From positions 62,001-126,000 of the forward strand of contig JAEQBH010006861.1 in assembly GCA_016808115.1 (NCBI GenBank): a DNA stretch of 64,000 bases, read 5' to 3'. The translations under genes were made by a program, and so were the position numbers. The notes under the pieces were generated by a model, which saw only the letters and a program-made list of their open reading frames with translations, searched no databases and was not told where the DNA came from. Below, piece after piece: positions 1-11,170 of this stretch; position 1 is the first letter of the stretch; the number at the start of each line of letters is the position of its first letter. The stretch comes from Tetrastigma voinierianum (lineage: Eukaryota > Streptophyta > Magnoliopsida > Vitales > Vitaceae).

Positions 1-210
1 TAGGAGGTCAAAGTTTAATGGCACACGGCTTCTATGGGAAAATCATGATTCATCTTTCAATGTCAATAGGGAAAAGATAAATAAAAGTTGATAGAATTTT
101 TTGATGTGTTTGAAATGTTGAAAGCAAGCAAGGAATACTTACTAGTACTAGAATTTAAAACAATGGAATTGTAGTGAAAAAGATAGACAAATAAACAAAC
201 ATATGGAAGC
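1..210. other. AT-rich intergenic sequence
   Basis: I see no coding signal, RNA gene or repeat structure here. Confidence 0.5.
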
Positions 211-213
211 TAA

Positions 214-859
214 GGCTTTGTTTGGTAGCTATTTTTAGAACTATTTGTGAGAACAATTATTTGCAAACACATAGAATATAATTGTGGTGTTTTCTGAAAA
301 AGTGTTATTATTAACTATTATATTGTAAATTTTAAAAATAATAAAATTCCCTTAAGACTTAATTCAAATAGTAAAAATGATAGATGTAGGAATAGGCCTA
401 GAGTTAATCTGACAATATAATACAAAGTGAATAGATGAAAAAAAATAATAAAAAACGAATGCAAGATTTATGCATTTACTTTCAAGACAAGACTTTATAT
501 GTATAATTATATCATGGAATAATAACATTAAACTTTAGTTTGCTTACTTTTAAATTAAAAAAAAATATAATTTTGTGTTTTTGGCCTAAGCTGCTCGGCC
601 TATGTTTTTTCAAAAAACATCATTTGTGTTCTATGTCATTTCAAAAAACATCATTTGTGTTCTATGTGTTTTTAAAAACAAACAAAAGAGGGAATCAAAT
701 TAAACTGTTGTCCTACTTTTCTTGTTCTCCTTGTTTTTTGATAATAGAAAATATTTTTCAAAAATTGTAACCAAATATATCAATATTCGGGTTTTCCCTT
801 CTCTCCTTGTTTTTTTTCAAAAGAAAAAACGGTTTAAAAAACTATTAACAAAGAAGGCC
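214..859. mobile_element. Candidate Tourist-like MITE (PIF/Harbinger type)
   Basis: The left end reads GGCTTTGTTTGGTAG and the reverse complement of the right end reads GGCCTTCTTTGTTAATAG, a degenerate terminal inverted repeat. Both ends are flanked by TAA (211-213 and 860-862), the 3-bp target duplication expected of Tourist elements. The interior is AT-rich with no credible ORF. The short ORF at 540-770 is low-complexity Phe/Lys translation and is not counted as a gene. The imperfect ends keep this moderate. Confidence 0.5.
607..668. repeat. Two-copy tandem duplication of about 32 bp
   Basis: The segment TTTCAAAAAACATCATTTG followed by TGTTCTATG occurs twice head to tail with almost no change. 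It lies inside the candidate MITE and is probably a replication-slippage duplication. Confidence 0.8.
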
Positions 860-862
860 TAA

Positions 863-1229
863 ATCTTTTCCCCACTAATTTGATGACCCTAGATCACCCA
901 AAATCTGCAAAGATTGAGCAAACATGTCTAATCATGGGTTGTATTTTTTTACTTTATCCACAAACATAAAGTATTGACCTCCAGTATATATAATATTTCA
1001 ATGGTTGTGGGACCATTTTTATGACTCCTACCAAGTGATTCAATCCAATTAATCAATTGTTCTTTATGTATGTCTCTCTTTGTATGCCCTCGTATTGACT
1101 TTAGAATCCATGAATATAGTTTAAATAACAAGGATAATGACCTCTCATATTATTTAACTTAATGGAACCATTTAGCACATGATTAATTAATATACTGTTT
1201 CCACTATTCCGTGATATGTTGTATTTATT
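863..1229. other. AT-rich spacer upstream of the MULE remnant
   Basis: No recognisable gene. The left terminus of the MULE should lie here or further left, but I could not find terminal inverted repeats matching anything on the right. Confidence 0.4.
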
Positions 1230-1646
1230 AAGAAATATATGAGAATTGAAACATATGTCAAATATGTCGGGAACAAAGTTGTGATTGTGCCTTTGAATGT
1301 ACTAGTTGATTGTACGTTTGAACAGTTGCGTGATATGATATACTCAAGGACAACCAATGACAAACAAAGGTTCAAATTACTCCTCAATTGTAAGTATCCC
1401 CTAAAAAGTAGAAATAGGTTATAACCTTTTCCAATATGAGATGACAGTAGTGTGTACCGAATGTTGAACTTGGTTAACACAACTGGCATAGAGAAAATTG
1501 AATTGTATATTAAGGTCGTTCGAGTCAAGCCACAAGTGAATCAATTTGTGGGTGCCTACATAGATTGGTTCGAGAAAATGATAATGTTGTAGAATTTGAC
1601 TATAGCTGTGGGCCTAGTAGCAGTCCAACACCGAATACTGGCAGAT
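1230..1646 (+). pseudogene. MULE transposase, N-terminal part (interrupted)
   Basis: The translation from 1239 (start MRIETYVKYVGNK, then VIVPLNVLVD and QLRDMIYS) looks like the PB1-like N-terminal region of plant MuDR-type transposases. After a stop and frameshift near 1424 the pattern continues with DDSSVYRMLNL, NTTGIEKIELYI and VVRVKPQV, typical of the next part of these proteins. The reading stops at 1646, where a CACTA element begins, and resumes at 7311. Removing the element and one GAT copy joins ...PNTGR to CGVYGDDEDYENE, an acidic linker seen in such proteins. The gene is a dead fragment: it has internal stops and a large insertion. The family assignment is from memory of plant MULE proteins and is fairly secure because of the downstream part. 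Confidence 0.75.
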
Positions 1647-1661
1647 CACTACTACAAAAAA

Positions 1662-1760
1662 ACTAAAATAATGACGCTTATGAAAAAAATGTCATTATTT
1701 GGCATTTATTTATAAAAGCGTCATTGAGCAGCCCAAGTTTTAAAAATATTGACGCTTATT
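1662..1760. repeat. Left subterminal repeats of the CACTA element
   Basis: Copies of the AATGACGCTT / AAGCGTCATT motif occur in direct and inverted orientation close to the terminus. They match the denser array near the right end and probably serve as transposase-binding sites. Confidence 0.65.
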
Positions 1761-1989
1761 TTAATTTAAAATATCAAAACAAAACCACATACCCATTTTT
1801 CAAAACCCATCGCGTCGATGTTTCCTCTTAAACCTCAACCCCAACCCTAACCTCATACCCAATGGAGGTCGAAGTCTCCATTTCTAACCAAAAAACCCAA
1901 AAGATATGTTCTTTCTTGCTCTTTCTCTCTCTTCCTCTCTTATATTTTCTCTATCTACACATGGATTTGGGTTGGTTTCTCTGTCAATG

Positions 1990-2275
1990 AGTTGTGACTT
2001 CGGCCAGCACTTTGGGGGAATAAGGTGCATGGTCTTGCGTTTAGCGGTGATATTCACCTCCTTTTCGCCATTGTCGACCACGTACTATGTGAAGAAGCAT
2101 GACCACAATAGGCTTGTAGCCATGTCCTCTTCGATGCCGATCCCACTTGCCGACAAAGTGTGGCAACAAGATTATCATTTTCTATCTTAGGAACCCTTAT
2201 GCTCGTCTCACTCTTTACTCTCATGGAAATCACTGTGCCTTAGTAGCTTTATGATCTCTTTGTCCATTTTATAGT
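1990..2275 (+). pseudogene. Captured fragment of an ABHD17-like alpha/beta-hydrolase gene
   Basis: In one frame the translation gives FTSFSPLSTTYYVKKHD, then SSSMPIPLADK. After frameshifts it gives FYLRNPYARLTL, YSHGN and LYDLFVHF. This order matches the N-terminal part of plant ABHD17/Bem46-like hydrolases (FAFFPPxPPTY...SSMPIP...FYLRNPYARLTLLYSHGNAADLGQ...YDLFV), which in the intact family are membrane-associated serine hydrolases that can act as depalmitoylases. Only this first-exon region is present. The catalytic Ser, Asp and His would lie further on and are not seen. Stops and at least two frameshifts make it non-functional. It lies near the left end of the CACTA element, which argues for transduplication of a host gene piece. 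The match is from recognition of conserved blocks, not from a search. Confidence 0.75.
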
Positions 2276-2279
2276 TGAT

Positions 2280-4837
2280 CTGATTAATCTCATAGGGTTA
2301 GTGCTCTGTTTTTTTTTTTTTAAGTAATTCATTTTACATTATTTTTGGGTTTTCAAAATGTACTAGAGAGCAGTGTTTTTCCCTTTTCTATTATGTTTTT
2401 TTTTTTTTTACATTTTTCAATACTTAAATCTCATGGGATTTATGAGTTTCTCTGCTTTTTTAACTTGTTCTTTGGACTGTGGAAATGGTTGTTGTCATGG
2501 GGTTTCTAAATTGATTTCTACATTTTTTGTGATGGAAATGGTTAATCTCTTGAGTCATGAGTGTTTCTATGGTCTATTATATGTATATTTTTGGTTTGAT
2601 ATGGTTGATCTCATGGGTTTAGTGTTTGAGATTGTTAATTGAAAGTACGATTTGGAAAATGGTTAATCTTGTGGATATTACTTCTAAGTTGTAGAACATC
2701 AAGGGTTCTTTATAAACCTCATAATTTTTACTTTCTCTAGAGCAGTATCTTCGAGATGTGATGCCTTTGAAGATGAGAGAGATGTTAAGGTCTAGTTTTA
2801 ATGAGCTTAGATCCATCAATGGTGTTTATTAATTATAAGGTTGATTTTCTGTTTCTGAGTAATGTTGGATCAAAAGGTTTTCAAGATGCATGAGGAGCAT
2901 GTCAAAAACAGTTTTCAAATTTTTCCTAGGTCTAAAACTTGCAAACATTCAGCAATTGGGAAAATTGAGGTGAACTTGTTAACTGCTTGATCAAGCATTT
3001 GAGGGTGAACTTGTACATTTTTCAGGCAGAACCTAATAGTTGAGAGATGGCTGAGGTTGGACCTCAAACAGCCAAGTTTCCATGCCTCCAACGATATACT
3101 AAGAAGTTCTCGTTGACTAGTGTATGGCCAACCATTCAGTTGACTGAATGAGATGAAACTACTATGCCTAATCACTAGTTTCACTCTCAAATTTCTATTT
3201 AAAGCTTTGCCACTTCATTTATGAAGTTGCTCACTTCTCGAAATCCTTGTTACATCTCTCATTAAAGAGCTTTGAGAGAATTTCTTGAGTGCACCATTTA
3301 TCCTTGTTGGTGCTCAAATTCTTTTGCCTGTAATCCACAGTTTTCATTTATATAATCCTTGACATTAGGCGTAAACCTTTTTTATCAACCTTTTGTTTGC
3401 CACCAGTTGTGCAAAATGTTGTGAAAGTCATGGAGCAGAATATGAAATTTAAAAAATTAATCAAAATTACTACATAGACCTAAGAATAATTTTCCATCGT
3501 GACCCTTTTTCTTGGTGGCGTTTTGAGTGCCATTATGGGTCGCAACCAGGGAGCTTATGGTTATACGTTTCCATTGCTAACGAATGAAAAGAATCTGCTT
3601 CAACTTATCCTTGCAGTAATGTAATATACTTGCATGAGAGTAATAGTTAAAGAGTATGTAAATAAATAGAATATTCTCTTCTAAATAATTTATTTTATTA
3701 TGATAATTTATTTTTCCATATTTTTTAGATCACAGTGTATGCAACATAGAAGTATCAAGCTTTGCTTCTTTAAGCGGTTCAACACTACAGATGGTACATT
3801 AAACTATGGTGGAACTGTATATATTGTTCCAGCTTGTTCTGTTAGTATTCTTCTAAATTGCAAGAAGGAAGTTTTATAACACGACCAAGGAAATAGAGAA
3901 CTTCATAACAGAAATTAACAATCTTTATAATTTGATTATAGCACGAATATTTCCCTATTTGGTAATCCATATATTATATTCCAGGTAAATTCTCAAACTT
4001 CAATGATGGTAAATAAGAATGAAGCCAAGGACCAGCCGACTTCTATTAAATGATCATGGAGGCCTGAGATGATTGATGACACCTCCGTTTGGTGGTTTTC
4101 ATTTTCTCATTTTCTATTAGAAACATGTGAAATGTATGTGAAATCTAATCTTCTACTTTAAGATTTTTCTTCCTCTAGTAGACTTGCCTTCTATTGAAGA
4201 TCCTGGCATAGCATTTTTGTAATTTAGATTCGATCCCATAAGAATTTTTTATTATTCTTCTTCCACTTGTTGTGGTCTGCCTTATTTATAAGGATGTGAG
4301 AGTAGGATAGTGTTCCATGTTTGATTTTTGCTACATGAGGTCTCAATGGAGCTTGTTTTTTTTTTTCATATTTTTTTGAGCTAGCTCACGAGATCACAAA
4401 AGATGTGATATGGTATCCACTACGCAATTCCCATATGAGTTTTCTTTGGCAGGGTTTTTCTTTTCTACATTAAAATTCCATGGATTAGATGAAATCCCAT
4501 GAATTTCCATTTCACTTCCTCAAATTCTTTTTCTGGCCTACGATTTCCTTAATGGGGTTGTATTTTGATATTCTTTTTCTCAATTTTAATATGCAAATAC
4601 GACTATTCTGACTATGGAGCCTCTATTGGTAAGGTAGGTTATCTACTTCTCTTGGATATGTAATCACACATAACCATTGAGTCTAAAATGTTTGAACTAT
4701 TATTACCAATCAGTGTTAATTGTAATATGCGATAATTAAAAAACTGCTCTAGTCAAGAGAATTGACAAACCAAAAGTTAACATATCTAAGAAAAACCTCC
4801 TTCAATAGACAGCAAAAAACACTTATTTTCCCCCATA
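2280..4837. other. CACTA interior, unrecognised
   Basis: AT-rich sequence with poly-T tracts and short broken ORFs on both strands. The longest, 2915-3190 on the minus strand (91 codons), matches no family I recognise. This could be further captured DNA or decayed transposase regions; I cannot tell. Confidence 0.4.
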
Positions 4838-5132
4838 GCTCTCTTTGGAACCCAGAAAGTACTAGGGAAAGAAAAAAAATTAAGGAAAATGATTTTCTCA
4901 CTTTTGAATTCAACATGGAAAATATAAAAGAAAATCATATATAATCAAAATTTACATATTTTAAAATTTCTTAGTCCATTTACATTAGAGAGAAATAAAA
5001 TGATTTTGAATTAATATATAAAATTAATTTTTTAAGTTTCAACTTATTTTTTATTTTTCCTTCAAATTTTATTTCCTTCCACTTTTCCTTTCAATTTTTT
5101 TCCCTTAGTACTTTTTGGGTCCAAACAGAGCC
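4838..5132. mobile_element. Foldback MITE nested in the CACTA element
   Basis: The left arm begins GCTCTCTTTGGAACCCAG and the reverse complement of the right end begins GGCTCTGTTTGGACCCAA. Both arms continue with matching AGTACTA(A)GGGA blocks. The roughly 295-bp unit has no coding capacity and is flanked by TA on both sides. The superfamily is uncertain because the duplication is only 2-3 bp. Confidence 0.7.
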
Positions 5133-7060
5133 TATAAAATTATGTGGTTTCTTTCCCTCCAAAAGCCCCTTGTTAATTAAACATAGAATTGTCATGCTCC
5201 ATATTCGCATCTCTTATTGACAATGTTGTTCCGAAAGACTGCAAAGACTTCCTTATGTTACTAAGGCATCTTCCTTATGTTACTAAGGCATCTCCTGAGT
5301 TATTCCAAACCAACATAACATCAAAGACCATAAATTTTTTATAGAGGAAATCTCAAGTTTGTAGTTACAATTGCTAGCCTTTTCTTCTTCTTTTAATTAA
5401 CGATGGTCCAATACTTATGTTAACATGAAACTGGAGTTTATGAATGTCTTGAGACTTAGTATGGAATTAATCGGGAATCCTTAATTTTGTGACTAGTTGG
5501 GGAGTGGGCCCGAAATTACACTTTGCTTTGACATTTACAAGGTATGGAGCTCATCTTGATCGATGTTGTTATGTAGACATCTAGAATTTGTTATTTCTTA
5601 GGAATTTTGTAAATAGCATTTCGGGAGGCATGTAAAGAAGGTTTCATTCTTTCAATATTATTGTGAATATATTTTTGGCTTAATTTTCTTATAGTTCAAT
5701 CACATCGACCTCATTAAGGCCAAATTTTTGCTATGATTTTGGAAAAAAAAGATAGGTTAAGAAAAAGAAATACAAGAACCTTTGCTTTTCTAGACAAAAA
5801 ATGGGGATAGGGAAATTTTGTCTTTCAAGTTGCATAGATTTTTTCACCTTAAGAAAGATTATCATTGGGCAATCTTATGGTAAAAAAGCAAGGCTACATT
5901 TGTGGATTTTGTTTGGAAAATTGTAAAAGCTTGTACATTTGTTTTGGCATTTATGTGTTCATTATGGTTTTTTAGGATTTGAGTACACTATATAATAAAG
6001 TATGTTTGGATTGATGCAAATTGAGTTTGAGTCCTAAACAGACTTCAAGTAATAAGAGAAAATGTTGATCTAAAATTTCTCCTTACTTTATGAATGTGTT
6101 CTATTTTGTCATGACGAGTTATTAAGATGTCATGTTTGTGAATTTCATTTGTCTATCTATGTTATTGGATTGTGCTACACACAGTCTAAGTATGCAAGTA
6201 TATAAGATTCTAAATTATTATGTTCAACTTGCCATCTAAAGCTGCCTAGAGCCTGTTAGAATAACATTTTCTTGTGGACCTTGAATTGCAGGGTTGCAAA
6301 GCTAATCAACCACACTAACATGAAATTATATTTTCTACTTTTGTCTGTGCTTAAAGAAACGGTTTCAATATAACACATTGTATTTGCTTTCAAAAGATAT
6401 TATATTATTTCTGTGAGGGTTAGAGTTTGTACTACTAATGTTATAGAATTTTTAACTTCCTTCAATAAATGAACTATTTAATGTCTTTCTTTCTTTCTTC
6501 AGTAATGCCACTTTAACTTTTCGCCTGATGTTTATTTTTTTATTATACTTTTCATTTTATATTGATTCTGATTCTAGTCTTCCTTTCCTTTCAATGAAAT
6601 TCATATTTCCAATTATACTTATTGGTTGTTTGTTGCACATATAATTTAGAGGTTTTCAATTCTCTGAATTAGTTTACAAGGTTTCAAATGAAAGTGGTTA
6701 GCTAAGCTAAAGCACGAGAAATCATTATGTTAAAAAGAGGTGATGCCGAAAAATATGAAGACTGCATCAATATTTTTTCTTTTGTTGAAAGAATTATAAA
6801 TTGGGATATGACTTGTGATTATTATGTATTAAGTGGTTACATTATTGGTTGGAACCAAGTTACTATGTACAAAATTTGAAGATAATTTTTAACAGTAAAA
6901 ATTCAATTTGATTGTAGTTTCTTTTAATTTTTTCATTATATAAGAATTCATTATTCCAATGACAAGATATAATTTTTTTTTTAATATAAAATGTCAAAAG
7001 TAAAGTCAATCAAAGATGACACTCCAGAACATGTCATTGATAGAATATACTAACAATAAC
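5133..7060. other. CACTA interior, unrecognised, with a small tandem duplication
   Basis: AT-rich, no credible gene. At about 5245-5292 a 24-bp unit (CTTCCTTATGTTACTAAGGC plus ATCT) is present twice in tandem. Nothing else is recognisable. Confidence 0.45.
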
Positions 7061-7064
7061 CCTC

Positions 7065-7310
7065 CTTTTAAGCGTCATTGTATGAATGCCATTTCATTTG
7101 AAAATGTTTAATGATGACGTTTTTTTATGAATGTCATTGTTAACATTATTCAAAGATGACGCTTATTAGAAGTGTCATTGTTGTCTAATAGATGCAATGC
7201 CAGTCTATCCCATGCAATGTCAGTCTATCCCATGACACTTTAGGGAAGCATCATTGTAACTCTTCCATGACGCATTAACTGCGTCATTGATTAATTTTTT
7301 CCTTGTAGTG
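7065..7310. repeat. Right subterminal repeat array of the CACTA element
   Basis: At least eight copies of a GACGCTT / AAG(T/C)GTCATTG type motif lie here in both orientations, including the pair GACGCATTAACTGCGTC just inside the terminus. A 20-bp duplication (CAGTCTATCCCATG block) lies at about 7195-7233. The pattern mirrors the left end. Confidence 0.7.
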
Positions 7311-9350
7311 GATGTGGAGTATATGGAGATGATGAAGACTATGAAAATGAAGAAGCTAATGATGAATCTAATGAAGATGTTGATAATGAATCTAATGGAG
7401 ATTTAGATGTTCAAGTTGATAGACATGTATCATCCTTCCATACTTTTAACTAAGTTTTGGAGAATGAGCAAGGGATATATGTCTTTGCGCATGCGGCATC
7501 TTGTGATGTATCAAATAACCCAGATGCTAAGGAACCAGATGAGTCATCCCCTGTTTAGTATCACTTACCACTATCACCTCAATTTGAACATGTTGAAAAC
7601 TTTGATAATGCTATTTCAAGTGATTGAACTCCATGGGTGAAGCATATTACCGGATACTAAAGTGGAGAATTTGTAGCTGGCCAAGTTCTTAATTCCAAAA
7701 CTTGCTTTGCAAGAGGATGCAAAGATTTACTCAATTAAAGCACACCAAGAGTTGGTGGTTGTTGCATCCTTAAAAAAATTTCTAGTTTTAAGATATAAGA
7801 AGGCAGTGGAAGGTCAATGTCCATGGAAGCTTCGTGCCATGCTTGTGAAAGATACTTGTTTATTTGTTATTAACAAGTATAAAGGGCCACATACTTGTGT
7901 CAATCCTTGCTTGAATCGGGACCATCATCAATTGAACTCAAACTTGGTTGCTGCTCATATCAAGGCCATTATTAAGGCACAATTTGCTTTGTCTATAGCT
8001 TCTATTCAAGCAAGTGTGATGGAGAAATGGGGATATGAAATTTCATACAAAAAGGCATAAAGCACTTAGACACTTATTTGGTAACTTTTATCAATCATAT
8101 GCAAAGGTGCCACGTTTGTTCTTAGCCTTAGAGCAAGCAAATCCTGGATGTGTTGTAATTTGGAAAACATTTTATAGTAATATGCCAAACACTGAGATAT
8201 TTCAACGTGTGTTTTGGTTATTCAAGCCATCTATTAGAAGGTTTAAAAACATTTGTAGGTATCTTGAGTATTTATGGTACACATTTGTATGGGAAGTATA
8301 AAGGTACGTTAATGATTGTTATGGGGTGTGATGGAAATAATCAATTGTTTCCATTGGCATTTGCTATTATAGAAGGCAAGAATATTGATAGTTGAGGATG
8401 GTTCTTGGCATGTATCAGAAACAGAGTAACTCAACGAAAGGGAATTTATGTTATATCTGACAGACATCCAGGTATTATGGCAGCAATGAGTGATCCTGAT
8501 CTTAGCTGGGCTGCATCATCTACCTATCATAGATTTGCATGCATCATCTTGCAAGCAATTTCATGACCCGTTTCAAAGATAAACTCTTGAAGAATTTGGT
8601 ATGCATAGCAACTTTAGCGACTAAACAACGCAAATTTAATAGGCATATGGCTAGAATTAGGAGAATTAATTCGAAAGCACAACAATGGTTAGAGGCGATC
8701 CCTCTTTAGATATGGGCACTTTCACATGATGGAGGTTGAAAATATGAGATAATGACTACCAACATGTCCGAGGTATTTAATAGTGTTCTTAAAGGAGCTC
8801 GTAGCTTACCAATCACTGCATTAGTTCAATTGACCTTTTTCCTCCTTAATAGTTACTTTGTTGCGAAGAGCAAGGTGCTATGATTGGCATCGATGAAGCG
8901 GTACACTCCTTATGTTTGTCTCTTAGATTAAGGCTCATGTAGTTAAGGCTAGATCAATGGTGAAACAACTCACGATCCACATCGAGGGGGCGTTCATATC
9001 CAGTAGGAGTTGTCGAACAGCGCCTAAACTTACATGACTAAGTGTATATGGCTAAGACATATGGATTTCCATGTAGCCATATCATAGTAGCATGTTAGCA
9101 TCGATGTGTTGATTTTCGATTATTTGTTCAAGGCTACTACACTACGCAATCATACTATGATACTTTAGCAAGCTTGTTTCATCCCATGTTCAATGAAGAT
9201 GAGTGGCCTCTTTTTTATGGTCCTACGATTGTACCTCCTGAGTTAATGAAAAGTATAGGCAGTGGATGTCCTAAATCAACCCGTTTGCATAATTAAATGG
9301 ACATTAGGGAGGGGAAAACTACTATCACATGTAGGTTATTTTAAATAGCA
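7311..9350 (+). pseudogene. MULE (MuDR-type) transposase, central and C-terminal parts
   Basis: Ordered conserved blocks are visible: an acidic linker (7317-7400), the DNA-binding MuDR region (VLNSKTCFARDAK, then GPHTCVNPCLNRDHHQLNS near 7889-7945), the DDE core (YGTHLYGKYKGTLMIVMGCD, FAIIEGKNIDS, ISDRHPGIMAAM near 8273-8490) and the C-terminal end (FHPMFNEDEWPLFYGPTIVPPE near 9178-9242, then CPKSTRLHN and MDIREGK). The family motif 'SIDGTHL' is here SIYGTHL: the first catalytic Asp codon is TAT at 8273-8275. Further stops lie at about 8041, 8394 and 8708. The SWIM zinc finger around 9000-9120 is scrambled. The protein would cut and paste the element as a nuclear transposase, but this copy is inactive. 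It is the downstream half of the gene starting near 1230. Confidence 0.88.
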
Positions 9351-9660
9351 AGGTCCTGATAAATCTTTTTATGAAATAGAAATCAAATTCAGTGAAATAT
9401 GTGAAGTAATAGTTACTTTTTTTTTGTAAGGCAATTTACACCATCATGTTTAATAGTTCTTTGTATAGACTTATGTCACGAATGTTTATTTCTTGGATTA
9501 TAAAGACTTGTCTACCTTATTTAAGTAAAGAGACATCATTCTTATGCGTGGTTTTTTGTTTATTGCCTTAGTAATTAGTAATTGCATTCATAAACTATGA
9601 TACTAGTATCTGATGTTTTTATTCATCAATTCTCTCGTATATTTGTGTTATTTGTTAAAT
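9351..9660. other. Spacer between the MULE and PMD remnants
   Basis: AT-rich, no gene seen. It may be the 3' region of the transposase gene. Confidence 0.4.
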
Positions 9661-10425
9661 ATCAGCATTTAGAGGAAACCATGATCTTAGGATCAGCTAT
9701 TATCCATCGTCTTTGTATTACGGGGACAAGAGCATAGGTCGCACTTAGTAGATACAAAGTAGGTATGTATTTTATTACGTATCAACTACTTGTAGTTATA
9801 GGAGGTACTCCACCCTCGTCAGTAAATGAAAGCCTTCATCAGTATGTGGAGGATGGATCTACGTATTCTTGCATACGTGATTCGCACGGGATTCTATGGT
9901 ATATACTGCATGGGCATCATCATGATTGATTAGCCACTCATCACTTGTCTCATCGAGAGATGGAGGCCTGAGACACACACATTTCATGTATCCGTCGGAG
10001 AGATGACGATCACGTTATAGGATGTTGCTATCATCCTTGAGCTCTATATCCACAATTGTGGTCACTAAATATGTGTGTGATGCAAGAGATTCATGTAAGG
10101 AATTGCTCAGTGTCACCCCCTTCAGCTGATGCTCTCGGAGGATGGTTATCTCCATGATGGTTATGCTGACGATTATCTACTGACACCTAACACGGATGTG
10201 GTCACTTTGGCGAGTGCGCTTGGTTTCATCTTAGCGGCGATGGGATCCTTCTTGTTCTGGGACAGAAGGGGTGCATCATAAAGTCTATGCTTTCTCCTCT
10301 TTGAGCGTATATTGTGATTTGGCGCGGACATGGCTTATAGTTGGGTAGTGCGATCTTAGCACAATTATATCGAGGTTATCTTAGAACCGAGCTGGATTGT
10401 GGTAGTGTGTGGTTTGTGTTACAGC

Positions 10426-10514
10426 GTACAATTATCAAACAACTGTTTATTACATACACATTCATTTACCGACCCACATCATTAGTTTGCTTACTTTGTT
10501 TATTTTGTATTCAG
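10426..10514 (+). other. Intron in the PMD pseudogene (89 nt)
   Basis: It starts GTACAATTAT and ends TTGTATTCAG. Removing it joins ...VLQ to LWSW, which restores the LLLQLW(S/A)WE pattern of PMD proteins. Confidence 0.65.
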
Positions 10515-10766
10515 CTATGGTCTTGGTAGAGACTTCATGTTAGGCGACTTGGGTTTTGGGACTGAAACATCGCACCTCCAGTATATCATGCATACATGAT
10601 GATGGTAGATGAAGGCGTAGATGAGGCTGTCATGATGGATTTTCTCATTTGAGTCAAACCAGCTCTTCCATTGGGTGTAGGTGGAGTACCTTTAACGAGA
10701 TTGCATAACCGTCGATGTACTCCTCTTATGCAGAAAGTGACTAGGTGTTACTGGACTCTTGATCAG

Positions 10767-10841
10767 GTAAAAGTAGATGTTTCTATAATAATTTCATTCA
10801 TATTCACATCAACGTTATTGACGTCAAATGTAAATGTGTAG
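10767..10841 (+). other. Intron in the PMD pseudogene (75 nt)
   Basis: It starts GTAAAAGTAG and ends AATGTGTAG. Removing it joins ...TLDQ to VLWKLYIGELVD, matching the usual continuation of the domain. Confidence 0.6.
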
Positions 10842-11170
10842 GTCTTATGGAAACTATACATTGGAGAGTTGGTTGACTAGCTACCAAATATCTACTTATT
10901 TGATTAGGAGATCTGGCGGACAATGTAACCGCTTATATGTTTTGGGACTGTTGAGTGGCATCGTCCAAAGCGAGTCCTGCATTGGGCTACACCAAGAGAT
11001 ACCTCCATCTTGCTCTTATGAGCAACAATTACATAGAGTCAATGGACGTGGACGACTTGGACATATTGGCGTACTGTGCTCCATCCACGTTTGCCTTATA
11101 GGATCTATGGCGAGAAGAAGGGGCGGGATCATCACTTGCGCCCTATAGTGGGTATTATATGGGCTTCCAT

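Larger units (their letters stand above)
1647..7310. mobile_element. CACTA (En/Spm) DNA transposon, 5664 bp
   Basis: The left end is CACTACTACAAAAAAAC and the right end reads, in reverse complement, CACTACAAGGAAAAAA. Both are flanked by GAT (1644-1646 and 7311-7313), the 3-bp duplication of CACTA elements. Subterminal motifs TGACGCTT and AAGCGTCATT occur many times within about 100 bp of the left end and 250 bp of the right end, in both orientations, as transposase-binding sites do in this superfamily. I found no tnp2-type transposase inside, so the element is probably non-autonomous. It carries a host-gene fragment (about 1990-2275) and a nested MITE (4838-5132). It sits inside a MULE transposase reading frame. 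Confidence 0.9.
9662..11170 (+). pseudogene. Plant mobile domain (PMD) protein gene, 5' part
   Basis: Conserved PMD blocks appear in order: AYVIRTGFYGIY (near 9870), LIERWRPETHTFHVSVGEMTITL (about 9950-10018, mid-domain signature), DVAIILEL, GSAILAQLYRGYLR (near 10341), and, after an intron, LWSW. Then come YIGELV and, after a stop, PLICFGTVEWHRPKRVLH near 10925-10985. PMD proteins (MAIN/MAIL1 family and the long phosphatase-7-like group) are nuclear; some act in transposon silencing, and many copies ride on MULEs or gypsy elements. Two GT-AG introns are recognisable (10426-10514 and 10767-10841), so this is not a processed copy. Several stops make it a pseudogene. It is interrupted at 11170 by a solo LTR and resumes at 13143. 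Its position just downstream of a MULE transposase suggests it was cargo of the same element. Confidence 0.8.

Noticed and set aside
540..770. 76-codon ORF
   Set aside because: Low-complexity Phe/Lys/Cys translation of AT-rich DNA inside a candidate MITE, partly a product of the 32-bp duplication.
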